A stretch of DNA of 64,000 nucleotides, from positions 3,286,001 to 3,350,000 of the forward strand of contig NZ_CP149994.1 in the NCBI RefSeq assembly GCF_051307055.1, in the 5' to 3' direction. The notes below the pieces were generated by a model. It saw nothing but the letters and a program-made list of their open reading frames with translations. It searched no databases and was not told where the DNA came from. The first letter of the stretch is position 1. Each line of letters starts with the position of its first letter. This document shows positions 16,408 to 25,201 of the stretch, in pieces. The stretch is from Dryocola sp051307055. Its GTDB lineage: Bacteria > Pseudomonadota > Gammaproteobacteria > Enterobacterales > Enterobacteriaceae. The translations under genes and the position numbers were made by a program.

Positions 16408-16863
16408 ATGTTTTCTCCTGAGTCGCGCCTGCGCCACGCTGCAGCGGATACTTTTGCGATGGTGGTTTATTGCTCGGTAGTAAACATGATGATTGAGATT
16501 TTTCTCTCCGGTATGAGTTTTGACCAGTCGCTGTCATCGCGCCTTGTCGCCATCCCGGTAAACATGCTTATCGCATGGCCATATGGCCTCTATCGCGACG
16601 CCCTCATGCGCTTCGCCAGGCGCTACAGCAAGGCAAACTGGGCGAAAAACCTGGCGGACGTGCTGGCTTATGTCAGCTTTCAGTCGCCGGTCTATGCGGC
16701 GATCCTGCTGGTGGTCGGAGCCGACTGGCATCAGATTATCGCCGCCGTGAGCTCAAATATTGTGGTATCGATGATGATGGGCGCAGCTTACGGCTATTTT
16801 CTGGACTACTGCCGCCGCCTGTTTCGTCTTAGCGGCTACCGGAACGCGAAAGCCCGGGCGTAA
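16408..16863 (+). CDS. alaE: L-alanine exporter
   Basis: AlaE exports L-alanine across the inner membrane by proton antiport and relieves toxic build-up. The 151-residue protein matches E. coli AlaE (149 residues) along its length, with four transmembrane helices (about 17-37, 45-62, 85-105, 112-135) and the RDALMRFARR and SNIVVSMMMGAAYGYFLDYC segments. The RBS (CCCGGAG) is good. It is convergent with ygaC, as in E. coli, but stpA is not upstream. Confidence 0.93.
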   Translation: MFSPESRLRHAAADTFAMVVYCSVVNMMIEIFLSGMSFDQSLSSRLVAIPVNMLIAWPYGLYRDALMRFARRYSKANWAKNLADVLAYVSFQSPVYAAILLVVGADWHQIIAAVSSNIVVSMMMGAAYGYFLDYCRRLFRLSGYRNAKARA

Positions 16864-16896
16864 GCGGCGTGACTGGCGCAGCGCCAGCCCTGAAGA

Positions 16897-17238
16897 TTAG
16901 CGCTCGCCGAATAACCCCGATAAATAACGCTCCAGCGCGATGCGCGAGCTAAAGCCGTGCGGGATGCCGTAATGCTGGTGCGTTTCCCCGGCAAGATAAA
17001 GCGGAAACTGCTGGTAGTGATCGCAGGTTTTAACCTCCGACGCGGGCTCGGCCAGCGACTGGCTGCGTTCTTTCAGCGTCGGATGAATAACCAATGCCGT
17101 ACGCCCCATACGCGCTTCACGGTTGACATAAACGTAGTTTTCGCCACGGCGATAGCCATAGGCTTTAGGGGTCACTTCATCCACGGTAAAACCGGCTTTT
17201 TCAAGTACGCGGGCCACCTCGTCAGGTCTTAAATACAT
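16897..17238 (-). CDS. ygaC: YgaC family protein (DUF2002)
   Basis: This 113-residue protein begins MYLRPDEVARVLEKAGF and is collinear with E. coli YgaC (114 residues), including the GYRRGENYVYVNREAR region and the QHYGIPHGFSSR segment. It is a soluble protein of unknown function, reported as Fur-regulated in E. coli. I see no strong Fur box in the 160 bp before it. It is divergent from ygaM. Confidence 0.9.
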   Translation of the reverse strand: MYLRPDEVARVLEKAGFTVDEVTPKAYGYRRGENYVYVNREARMGRTALVIHPTLKERSQSLAEPASEVKTCDHYQQFPLYLAGETHQHYGIPHGFSSRIALERYLSGLFGER

Positions 17239-17397
17239 AATTTTTCCTCGTCATCTTTTTAGCCACTGCAAGATACATTAACCAGCATTAGCAGGGCTTT
17301 CAGATTAGTCCATAAAGACGGTGAAAGAGCGTGACCTGCCTCATTACTAAAGATTATGGTCTACACTCAAAGTCACATCGCACATAGGGAGAAACAC

Positions 17398-17724
17398 ATG
17401 CTTAATCGACCAAATCGAAACGAAGTAAATGAAGGCGTTGATGATATTAACCATGACGTGAACCAGCTGGCGGATACGCTGGAAGAGGTTCTGAAGTCTT
17501 TCGGTAGCGATGTTAAAGAGGAAGGCGAAGCGGCGCGTAAAAAAGCTGAATCTCTTCTGAAAGAGACTCGGGCCCGCATTCAGGGACGAGGCCGCGTAAA
17601 ACAAGCTGCCTGCGACATGGTGAGCTGCGCGGACACTTACGTTCGCGACAAGCCGTGGCACAGCGTTGGCATCAGCGCAGCCGTCGGCCTTTTCCTTGGC
17701 GCACTCCTGACTTCACGCCGCTAA
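17398..17724 (+). CDS. ygaM: ElaB/YqjD/DUF883-family tail-anchored protein
   Basis: The ATG at 17398 (AGGGAG upstream) gives 108 residues, the family length; the longer frame from 17356 adds residues that lack conservation. Residues 10-70 are a charged amphipathic helix (coiled coil) and residues about 88-105 a single C-terminal transmembrane segment (VGISAAVGLFLGALL) ending in TSRR. Relatives bind ribosomes and tether them to the inner membrane in stationary phase. A strong terminator follows. Confidence 0.9.
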   Translation: MLNRPNRNEVNEGVDDINHDVNQLADTLEEVLKSFGSDVKEEGEAARKKAESLLKETRARIQGRGRVKQAACDMVSCADTYVRDKPWHSVGISAAVGLFLGALLTSRR

Positions 17725-17778
17725 GACTTGTCTGCAGACTAAAACGGATAACGATAGTTGATACTAAATACGCGTTTG

Positions 17779-17808
17779 ACCCCGGTAGCCCTGCTTCCGG
17801 GGTTTTTA
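17779..17808 (+). terminator. Terminator after ygaM
   Basis: ACCCCGG (17779-17785) pairs with CCGGGGT (17797-17803) and is followed by a T run. It also borders the 3' end of the convergent MocR gene. Confidence 0.85.
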
Positions 17809-19182
17809 CGTTATGGCCTGCCGTAACCGTATTGCAAAGCGCTGAGCCAGCTGCTGCGAGGCCACGTTCGTAAAGCACATGAGTATCCTTCCCTCACCTT
17901 TTGACGCGATCCGCCAGTCGCTAAGCGCCTGAACGGCAAGGCCAGACGCACGGGCGCGGGCGACCAGAGCACGATCGTCACCCTTTACGCGCATCACCAG
18001 TTGAATGCCCCCTGCCTGCGGCACCACGTCAAACCCTTCGCTGCGTAGCGCCGTCTCCAGCCATACGCGGCGTTCGCTGTAGCACTGGCGCATCTTTTTC
18101 AGGTGGCGCCAGAAATGACCTTCCTGCAGGAAATCAGCGAGGGTCTGCTGGATAAGCTTCGGCACCGTACACGGCAGGACTCTGGCCTGCTGGCTGAAAG
18201 CCTCAACCTGCTGCTGCGGCACCACCAGCCAGGCGACGCGTAGCGCGGGAAACATCGATTTGCTGAATGTCCCGGCGTAGATCACGCGCTCCGGCCCGTC
18301 CAGACTTTTGATCGGCGGCAGCGGTTTGCCGTGGTAGCGAAACTCGCTGTCGTAATCGTCTTCAATCACCCAGCTTTGCTGGGCGGCAGCCCACTCCAGC
18401 AGCTGATGACGCCGGGCAAGCGAGAGCGCCACGCCAAGCGGGCTTTGATGCGCGGGAGTGAGCAGGGCAAAAAGCGCCTGCGGATAATGCTCCAGAGCGT
18501 AGTCAATCTGCATTCCTTTATCGTCTACCGGCACCGGATGAAGCGCCATACCCGCATCGGCAAAGACCGGCCGAATATAGCGATACCCGGGGTCTTCCAG
18601 CCAGATGCCATCGCCGGGCGTCGCCAACGTGCGTACCACCAGGCGCATCGCAGCCTGAAAACCGGCGGTGATAAATATCTGCTCCGGCTGACATTCAATG
18701 CTGCGCGAGAAACGCAGGTAATCGGCAATGGCCTGCTTAAGCGATGATTCACCGTTATTCTGCGGCAGCATTAAATCATAAGGCGTTTGCAGGCGTAGCC
18801 GCCGTCCCATTAAGCGTGCCCAAAGCGCTCGCGGAAAAGCATCCAGCGCCGGCAGCCCCATTTGAAACGGCAGCGGCGCGCCCTGCGGCTGGCTGCCTGA
18901 GACATGTTGATTATGGACGGCGGCGGTTACCGAGGGGCTGACAAACGTCCCCGCCTGCCCGCGCCTCTCAAGCCAGCCCTGCGCTACCAGCTCGCCATAG
19001 GCGTTTTCAACCGTTGCCCGCGCCACGCCCAGTTCATGCGCCATCGTCCGGCTTGACGGCAGACGGCTGCCGGGCAGCAGTTCGCCGTCGCTGATGGCCT
19101 GTTTGAGCTGGCGGGCAATCTGCTGATAACGCGGGATAGCATGGTGAGCCTTTACTGTCAGTGATACGGGCCTGGTCGTCAT
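17806..19182 (-). CDS. MocR/PdxR-type GntR regulator with aminotransferase domain
   Basis: This 458-residue protein carries an N-terminal GntR winged helix (residues about 15-82, with LPSSRTMAHELGVARATVEN) joined to a class I aminotransferase-like domain. The PLP-binding Lys lies in YAGTFSKSMFP. MocR proteins sense PLP or an amino compound and control vitamin B6, GABA, taurine or putrescine genes. The only gene it faces is the divergent AhpD-like gene at 19269, 86 bp away, so that is the likely target. Which ligand it senses cannot be told; PdxR-like regulation of pdxST is not supported because no pdx gene is nearby. Confidence 0.85.
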   Translation of the reverse strand: MTTRPVSLTVKAHHAIPRYQQIARQLKQAISDGELLPGSRLPSSRTMAHELGVARATVENAYGELVAQGWLERRGQAGTFVSPSVTAAVHNQHVSGSQPQGAPLPFQMGLPALDAFPRALWARLMGRRLRLQTPYDLMLPQNNGESSLKQAIADYLRFSRSIECQPEQIFITAGFQAAMRLVVRTLATPGDGIWLEDPGYRYIRPVFADAGMALHPVPVDDKGMQIDYALEHYPQALFALLTPAHQSPLGVALSLARRHQLLEWAAAQQSWVIEDDYDSEFRYHGKPLPPIKSLDGPERVIYAGTFSKSMFPALRVAWLVVPQQQVEAFSQQARVLPCTVPKLIQQTLADFLQEGHFWRHLKKMRQCYSERRVWLETALRSEGFDVVPQAGGIQLVMRVKGDDRALVARARASGLAVQALSDWRIASKGEGRILMCFTNVASQQLAQRFAIRLRQAIT

Positions 19183-19268
19183 GGTCTGCTTTTTTACTTA
19201 ATTTATGGCTCTCTTTAGCAGTCCATCATAGTGCTAAATTGCCCCTTCACCAATATGAGGAGCACAGC

Positions 19269-19700
19269 ATGATCGCACTACGTCAGCCCTACTATGATCT
19301 TTCCCCGGCGGTATACAAACCTATGGTCCAGGCGCTGAAAGGCCTGGAAGCCAGCCCGCTGGGCTCCACGCTGATTGAGCTGATTTTCCTGCGCGTGTCG
19401 CAAATTAACGGCTGTGCTTATTGCCTGGAGATGCACGCCAGAGCATTACGCAAAGAGGGCATGGACCAGGCTAAGCTGGACGCGCTGGCAGGCTGGAAAG
19501 TAAGCCAGCACTTCAGCGATAAAGAGCGCGCAGCCCTGGCCTGGGCCGAAGCGGTAACCTTAATTACCGAGGGCGGCGCAGAAGATGCCGTGTACGAACC
19601 GCTACTGCAGTTCTTTACCGCGCAGGAGATAAGCGATCTGGCGTTTACCGTCAGCCTGATGAACGCATTTAACCGTCTGGCGATCGGTATGCGCATGTAA
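19269..19700 (+). CDS. AhpD-like / carboxymuconolactone decarboxylase family protein
   Basis: The ATG at 19269 with GAGGAG upstream gives 143 residues; the longer frame from 19161 lies in the promoter region and is rejected. The protein has the AhpD-type redox motif NGCAYCLEMHARAL (Cys-x-x-Cys then His), as in alkylhydroperoxidase-like proteins, so a thiol peroxidase or reductase role is likely. It is divergent from the MocR regulator, and this pairing is probably functional. It stands alone, with REP-like sequence behind it. Confidence 0.8.
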   Translation: MIALRQPYYDLSPAVYKPMVQALKGLEASPLGSTLIELIFLRVSQINGCAYCLEMHARALRKEGMDQAKLDALAGWKVSQHFSDKERAALAWAEAVTLITEGGAEDAVYEPLLQFFTAQEISDLAFTVSLMNAFNRLAIGMRM

Positions 19701-19848
19701 TTTTTTGGTGGATGGCGCAAGCACCGTCCATCCAGCCCACCGTATGCAACTTTAATTGTGGCGGGTAAGCCATGCGCCGCCCGCCGCTCGGCCCCGCCAG
19801 ACTGCTTCCCCGCCGTCACGCTATTCATTCGTGCAGTGCTTATCTAAA
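19701..19848. repeat. REP-like sequence between the AhpD-like gene and nrdH
   Basis: GGATGGCGCAAGCACCGTCC at 19711-19730 is a short inverted repeat. With GGCGGGTAAGCCATGCGCCG at 19759 it resembles enterobacterial REP palindromes. It may end the upstream transcript. Confidence 0.4.
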
Positions 19849-19849
19849 A

Positions 19850-19897
19850 ATACTATATCTTGTGTGGTTGATAATTTTATATCCCACATCTAGTATT
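19850..19897 (+). promoter_or_regulatory. Two NrdR boxes before nrdHIEF
   Basis: ATACTATATCTTGTGT (19850-19865) and TCCCACATCTAGTATT (19882-19897) fit the NrdR consensus (acaCwATATaTwGtgt), with centres 32 bp apart, three helical turns, as known for NrdR tandem sites. The GATAATTTTATATC between them could be a weak Fur site; nrdHIEF is iron-repressed in E. coli. Confidence 0.75.
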
Positions 19898-19928
19898 CAT
19901 ATTCTCACCCAAAGAGAGAATAAGAATC

Positions 19929-20165
19929 ATGCGCATTACTATATACACTCGTAACGACTGTGTTCAGTGCCACGCCACTAAGCGCGCTATCGAAAGCCGT
20001 GGCTTTACTTTCGAACTGATCAATCTCGATTTACATCCCGAAGCCGCGGACAATTTGCGCGCGCTGGGATACCGCCAACTGCCGGTTGTAGTGACAGAAC
20101 AGGAAAGCTGGAGCGGCTTTCGCCCGGACATGATTAACCAGTTGCGCGCCCGAGCCAGAGCATGA
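19929..20165 (+). CDS. nrdH: Glutaredoxin-like electron donor NrdH
   Basis: NrdH reduces the class Ib ribonucleotide reductase NrdEF and is itself reduced by thioredoxin reductase. The 78-residue protein has the redox motif CVQCHATK near residue 11 and the C-terminal WSGFRPDMI segment diagnostic of NrdH. It is the first gene of nrdHIEF, below the NrdR boxes. Its stop overlaps the nrdI start by 4 bp (ATGA). Confidence 0.95.
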   Translation: MRITIYTRNDCVQCHATKRAIESRGFTFELINLDLHPEAADNLRALGYRQLPVVVTEQESWSGFRPDMINQLRARARA

Positions 20166-20572
20166 GTAATCTCGTCTACTTCTCAAGCTCGTCGGAAAAC
20201 ACCCTGCGTTTTGTTGAACGCCTTGGGTTACCCGCCCTGCGCATACCGCTGGAAGTTAAACAGCGGCTGGAAGTGACGGAACCCTATATTTTGATCGTAC
20301 CGAGCTACGGCGGCGGCGGTATAGCGGGCGCGGTGCCCGCCCAGGTGATTCGATTTTTAAACAACCCCGCCAACCGGGCGCTGCTGCGCGGCGTGATCGC
20401 CAGCGGCAATCGTAACTTCGGGGAAGGGTTTTGCCGGGCGGGCGACATCATCGCCCAAAAATGCCAGGTGCCGTATCTCTACCGTTTTGAACTGCTCGGC
20501 ACCGAACAAGACATTGCGAACGTGCGTAAGGGAGTGAACGAATTTTGGCAACGACAGAAGCAATCCGCGTAA
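20162..20572 (+). CDS. nrdI: NrdI flavodoxin-like manganese cofactor assembly protein
   Basis: NrdI supplies oxidant to build the Mn(III)2-tyrosyl radical cofactor of NrdF. The 136-residue protein begins MSNLVYFSSSSENTLRFVER, a flavodoxin FMN loop, and contains PSYGGG and GNRNFGEGFCRAG, both typical of NrdI. It overlaps nrdH by 4 bp and nrdE by 28 bp, indicating tight translational coupling. Confidence 0.95.
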   Translation: MSNLVYFSSSSENTLRFVERLGLPALRIPLEVKQRLEVTEPYILIVPSYGGGGIAGAVPAQVIRFLNNPANRALLRGVIASGNRNFGEGFCRAGDIIAQKCQVPYLYRFELLGTEQDIANVRKGVNEFWQRQKQSA

Positions 20573-22692
20573 CGACGACAGAGGGCGCGGACTATCACGC
20601 GCTAAACGCCATGCTGAATCTTTACGATTCCGCAGGCCGCATCCAGTTTGAAAAAGACCAGCTGGCGGTGGAAAAATTTCACGAGCAGCACGTGCTGCCC
20701 CGCACGCGGCGGTTTGCCAGCCAGCATGCGCGCCTTAGCTGGCTGGTGGCGGAAGGTTATTACGATGAAGGCGTGCTCACGCGTTACGATCGTGGCTTCG
20801 TCGTTGCTTTATTTGAGAAAGCGCATAACAGCGGCTTTCGCTTCAAAACCTTCCTCGGAGCATGGAAGTTTTACACCAGCTACACGCTGAAATCTTACGA
20901 CGGCAAAGAGTATCTCGAACATTTCGAAGATCGCGTAACCATGGTGGCGCTGACCCTGGCGCAGGGCGACGAGAAGCTGGCGTATCGTCTGGTGGAAGAG
21001 ATGCTCAGCGGCCGTTTCCAGCCCGCCACACCGACTTTTCTGAACTGCGGAAAACGGCAGCGCGGCGAGCTGGTTTCCTGCTTCCTGCTGCGCATTGAAG
21101 ATAACATGGAGTCGATTGGCCGTGCGGTGAACTCTGCGCTGCAGCTTTCCAAACGCGGCGGCGGCGTGGCTTTCCTGCTCTCAAACCTGCGCGAAGCGGG
21201 CGCGCCTATCAAGCGCATCGAAAACCAGTCATCCGGCGTAATCCCCATTATGAAAATGCTGGAAGATGCGTTCTCCTACGCCAATCAGCTTGGCGCGCGT
21301 CAGGGAGCCGGGGCCGTTTATCTGCATGCCCATCATCCGGATATCCTCCGCTTCCTTGATACCAAAAGAGAAAACGCCGACGAGAAGATCCGCATTAAAA
21401 CGCTTTCGCTTGGGGTGGTCATCCCGGATATCACTTTCCAGCTGGCGAAAGATAATCAGCCGATGGCGCTCTTCTCGCCTTACGACGTGGAACGCATTTA
21501 CGGCAGGCCGTTCGGCGATATCGCCGTCAGCGAGCTTTATGCAGAGATGGCGGCGGACGAGCGCATCCGTAAAACCTTTATCAGCGCCCGGGATTTCTTC
21601 CAGCGCCTGGCGGAGATCCAGTTTGAGTCCGGCTATCCGTACATCATGTTTGAGGATACGGTAAACCGCGCCAGTCCGATCGCCGGGCGTATTAATATGA
21701 GCAACCTGTGTTCGGAAATTTTGCAGGTTAACAGCGCCTCGACCTACGACGAGAACCTTGACTATGCGCAGGTTGGCAAAGATATCTCCTGTAATCTCGG
21801 CTCGCTGAACATTGCCCATACTATGGATTCACCGGATTTCGGCCGCACCGTGGAAACCGCGATTCGCGGGCTAACGGCGGTTGCCGATATGAGCCATATC
21901 CGCTCGGTGCCTTCCATTGCAGCGGGGAATGCGGCCTCGCACGCCATTGGGCTTGGGCAGATGAATCTGCACGGTTATCTGGCGCGCGAGGGAATTGCCT
22001 ACGGCTCGCCGGAAGGGCTGGATTTCACCAATATCTATTTCTACACCGTCACCTGGCATGCGGTGCGCGCCTCGAATTTGCTGGCGCGGGAACGTAAACA
22101 GCGTTTCGCTGGGTTTGAAAATTCACGCTATGCCAGCGGCGAATATTTTAATCAGTACGTGCAGGAAAGCTGGCAGCCAAAAACCGCGAAAGTGCGCGAA
22201 CTGTTTGCCAGAGCGGGCATACCTATTCCGACACGCGAACAGTGGCGGCAGCTGCGTGACGACGTGATGGAGCACGGCCTGTACAACCAGAACCTGCAGG
22301 CGATCCCGCCGACCGGCTCGATCTCCTATATCAACCACGCCACGTCGAGCATTCACCCTATCGTCTCGCGCATTGAGATCCGCAAAGAAGGCAAAACCGG
22401 GCGCGTTTATTATCCCGCACCGTTTATGACCAACGACAACCTGGAGTTTTACCAGGACGCCTACGACATCGGCCCGGAAAAAATTATCGATACCTATGCC
22501 GAAGCCACGCGCCATGTGGATCAGGGTCTCTCGCTGACGCTGTTTTTCCGCGATACCGCCACCACGCGCGACATCAATAAAGCGCAGATTTATGCCTGGA
22601 AGAAAGGCATCAAAACCCTTTACTACATCCGCCTGCGACAGATGGCGCTGGAAGGAACTGAGGTGCAGGGCTGCGTGTCCTGCGCTTTATAA
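20545..22692 (+). CDS. nrdE: Class Ib ribonucleoside-diphosphate reductase alpha subunit
   Basis: NrdE reduces ribonucleotides to deoxyribonucleotides with NrdF. The 715-residue protein matches E. coli NrdE (714) throughout, including NCGKRQRGELVSCFL, the finger-loop region with NLGSLNIAH, and the C-terminal redox tail CVSCAL. It starts at a TTG (20545) that reads MATTEAIR, with GGGAG about 11 bases upstream inside nrdI; the E. coli protein also begins MATT. The class Ib enzyme is used under iron limitation and oxidative stress. Confidence 0.95.
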   Translation: MATTEAIRVTTTEGADYHALNAMLNLYDSAGRIQFEKDQLAVEKFHEQHVLPRTRRFASQHARLSWLVAEGYYDEGVLTRYDRGFVVALFEKAHNSGFRFKTFLGAWKFYTSYTLKSYDGKEYLEHFEDRVTMVALTLAQGDEKLAYRLVEEMLSGRFQPATPTFLNCGKRQRGELVSCFLLRIEDNMESIGRAVNSALQLSKRGGGVAFLLSNLREAGAPIKRIENQSSGVIPIMKMLEDAFSYANQLGARQGAGAVYLHAHHPDILRFLDTKRENADEKIRIKTLSLGVVIPDITFQLAKDNQPMALFSPYDVERIYGRPFGDIAVSELYAEMAADERIRKTFISARDFFQRLAEIQFESGYPYIMFEDTVNRASPIAGRINMSNLCSEILQVNSASTYDENLDYAQVGKDISCNLGSLNIAHTMDSPDFGRTVETAIRGLTAVADMSHIRSVPSIAAGNAASHAIGLGQMNLHGYLAREGIAYGSPEGLDFTNIYFYTVTWHAVRASNLLARERKQRFAGFENSRYASGEYFNQYVQESWQPKTAKVRELFARAGIPIPTREQWRQLRDDVMEHGLYNQNLQAIPPTGSISYINHATSSIHPIVSRIEIRKEGKTGRVYYPAPFMTNDNLEFYQDAYDIGPEKIIDTYAEATRHVDQGLSLTLFFRDTATTRDINKAQIYAWKKGIKTLYYIRLRQMALEGTEVQGCVSCAL

Positions 22693-22701
22693 GGAGAATA
22701 T

Positions 22702-23664
22702 ATGACACGGTTAACCCGCATCAGCGCCATCAACTGGAATAAAATCGAGGATGAAAAGGACCTGGAGGTCTGGAACCGGCTGACCAGTAATTTCTGGCTA
22801 CCGGAGAAGGTGCCGCTCTCTAACGATATTCCCGCGTGGCAGTCGCTTGCGCACGACGAGCAGCAGCTTACTATCCGCGTGTTCACCGGGCTGACGCTGC
22901 TGGATACCATCCAGAATAATAGTGGCGCCCCGGCGCTGATGGCGGATGCCGTCACGCCGCACGAAGAAGCCGTCATGTCGAATATCAGCTTTATGGAAGC
23001 GGTGCACGCCCGCTCTTACAGCTCGATTTTCTCGACGCTGTGCCAGAGCAAAGACGTGGACGCGGCCTATGCCTGGAGCGAAGAAAACGAGCCGCTGCAG
23101 CGTAAGGCGCAGATTATCCTCGCCCATTATCATGCCGACGACCCGCTAAAGAAAAAAATTGCCAGCGTGTTCCTGGAATCCTTTCTTTTCTATTCAGGCT
23201 TTTATTTGCCGATGTACTGGTCAAGCCGCGGCAAATTAACCAACACCGCCGACCTGATTCGCCTGATTATTCGGGATGAAGCGGTGCACGGTTATTACAT
23301 CGGCTATAAATTTCAGCAGGCGCTGGCGCAACAGAGTCCGCAGCGGCAAAGCGAGTTGCAAAACTTCGCGTTGGATTTGCTGATGGATCTCTACGATAAC
23401 GAGGTGGCCTACAGCGAAGCGCTGTACGGCGGCGTGGGCTGGGTTGAGGAGGTGAAAGCTTTCCTGAGCTATAACGCCAACAAGGCGCTGATGAACCTCG
23501 GCTACAACGTGCTTTTCCCGGCGGAAATGGCGGCGGTTAATCCGGCGATTCTGGCCGCGCTTTCGCCAAATGCCGATGAAAACCACGACTTTTTCTCAGG
23601 CTCGGGCTCGTCGTATGTAATGGGTAAAGCGGTGGAAACACAGGATGAAGACTGGGATTTCTGA
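22702..23664 (+). CDS. nrdF: Class Ib ribonucleotide reductase beta subunit
   Basis: NrdF holds the di-metal centre and tyrosyl radical for NrdE. The 320-residue protein has the carboxylate/His ligand set in SNISFMEAVHARSYS and IRDEAVHGYYIGYKFQ. The gene starts 9 bp after nrdE with AAGGAG upstream, ends the operon, and is one residue longer than in E. coli. The C-terminal tail (DEDWDF) needed for NrdE binding is intact. Confidence 0.95.
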   Translation: MTRLTRISAINWNKIEDEKDLEVWNRLTSNFWLPEKVPLSNDIPAWQSLAHDEQQLTIRVFTGLTLLDTIQNNSGAPALMADAVTPHEEAVMSNISFMEAVHARSYSSIFSTLCQSKDVDAAYAWSEENEPLQRKAQIILAHYHADDPLKKKIASVFLESFLFYSGFYLPMYWSSRGKLTNTADLIRLIIRDEAVHGYYIGYKFQQALAQQSPQRQSELQNFALDLLMDLYDNEVAYSEALYGGVGWVEEVKAFLSYNANKALMNLGYNVLFPAEMAAVNPAILAALSPNADENHDFFSGSGSSYVMGKAVETQDEDWDF

Positions 23665-23998
23665 TTTATAAATTTACGCCAGGGTGGATACCGCCGCATG
23701 CTTATCCACCCGCTAACTTATTCATTTCGCCGCACCTCAATATATGAATACTCATTCTGTCTGAATATCAGGCTATTGGCACAGAATCATCCTCTGCTGA
23801 CAAAAAATATCGCTTTCCTCGGATTTGCTCGCAGCCCCCGGTATCACGGGAAATTTCAGCCGCGAGCGCCATGCGGATATTTGTTATATCGGCAATTGAG
23901 GCTTGTCTCAGATTCTGAGTATGTTAGGGTATATGCAGGTGATTATTTCCATCAGGAATTGTGTATATATAAATTAAATATGGGATTAACTTTATTGC
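23665..23998 (+). promoter_or_regulatory. proU promoter region
   Basis: This is 334 bp of AT-rich DNA. TTGTCT (23903-23908) and TAGGGT (23925-23930) with 16-bp spacing match the layout of the E. coli proU sigma-70 promoter (-10 TAGGGT). They place the start near 23937 with a leader of about 60 bases. AT-rich tracts downstream and inside proV fit the known H-NS silencing elements. Osmotic induction is expected. Confidence 0.7.
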
Positions 23999-25201
23999 AT
24001 GGCAATTAAATTAGAAGTAAAGAATTTATATAAAGTATTTGGTGAGCATCCGCAACGCGCATTCAAATATATAGAAAAAGGTTTATCAAAAGCTGAGATA
24101 TTAGAAAAAACAGGGCTGTCGCTTGGCGTGAAAGACGCCAGTCTGGCCATTGAAGAAGGCGAGATCTTCGTCATCATGGGGTTATCCGGTTCCGGTAAAT
24201 CCACCATGGTTCGCCTTCTCAATCGCCTGATTGAACCAACCCGCGGACAGGTGCTGATTGACGGCGTGGACATCGCCAAAATATCAGACGTCGAGCTCCG
24301 TGAGGTGCGCAAAAATAAGATCTCCATGGTCTTCCAGTCCTTTGCTTTGATGCCTCATATGAACGTGTTGGATAACACGGCGTTTGGTATGGAATTAGCT
24401 GGCATGCCGGTGGCTGAACGTCAGGAAAAAGCGCTTGATGCCCTGCGTCAGGTTGGGCTGGAAAATTATGCCCATGCTTATCCCGATGAACTCTCCGGCG
24501 GGATGCGTCAGCGCGTTGGTTTAGCCCGCGCGCTGGCTATTAATCCAGATATATTATTGATGGATGAAGCGTTCTCGGCCCTCGATCCATTAATTCGTAC
24601 GGAAATGCAGGACGAATTAGTTAAATTACAGGCTAAACATCAGCGCACCATCGTGTTTATTTCTCACGACCTGGATGAAGCGATGCGTATCGGCGACAGA
24701 ATTGCCATTATGCAGGGCGGCGAAGTGGTGCAGGTCGGCACCCCGGATGAGATCCTTAATAATCCGGCGAATGACTACGTGCGCACCTTCTTCCGCGGCG
24801 TGGATATCAGCCAGGTCTTTAGCGCAAAAGATATCGCCCGCCGCAGCCCGGCCGGCCTGTTGCGCAAAACTCCCGGCTTTGGTCCGCGTTCCGCGCTGAA
24901 ACTGCTGCAGGATGATGACCGCGAATATGGCTATGTCATTGAGCGCGGGCAGAAGTTCCTCGGCATCGTCTCAACCGATTCACTGAAAGCCGCGCTGGCC
25001 GAAGGTCAGGGCTTAGACAGCGCGTTCCTGGAGTCCCCGGCGGCGGTCTCCGCCGATACGTCACTGAGCGATCTGCTCACCCATGTAGGCCAGGCACCGT
25101 GCGCGGTACCGGTTGTGGGTGAAGAAAATCAGTACGTGGGCATCATCTCAAAAGGGGTGCTGCTGCAGGCATTAGACCGTGAGGGGGTAACCAATGAGTG
25201 A
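23999..25201 (+). CDS. proV: Glycine betaine/proline ABC transporter ATPase
   Basis: ProV powers uptake of glycine betaine and other osmoprotectants by ProU. The 400-residue protein has Walker A GLSGSGKST, signature LSGGMRQRVGLARAL, Walker B ILLMDEAFSALD, and two C-terminal CBS domains (about 280-400) that sense ionic strength in the family. It is collinear and highly similar to E. coli ProV (400 residues). The RBS is weak. It overlaps proW by 8 bp. Confidence 0.96.
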   Translation: MAIKLEVKNLYKVFGEHPQRAFKYIEKGLSKAEILEKTGLSLGVKDASLAIEEGEIFVIMGLSGSGKSTMVRLLNRLIEPTRGQVLIDGVDIAKISDVELREVRKNKISMVFQSFALMPHMNVLDNTAFGMELAGMPVAERQEKALDALRQVGLENYAHAYPDELSGGMRQRVGLARALAINPDILLMDEAFSALDPLIRTEMQDELVKLQAKHQRTIVFISHDLDEAMRIGDRIAIMQGGEVVQVGTPDEILNNPANDYVRTFFRGVDISQVFSAKDIARRSPAGLLRKTPGFGPRSALKLLQDDDREYGYVIERGQKFLGIVSTDSLKAALAEGQGLDSAFLESPAAVSADTSLSDLLTHVGQAPCAVPVVGEENQYVGIISKGVLLQALDREGVTNE

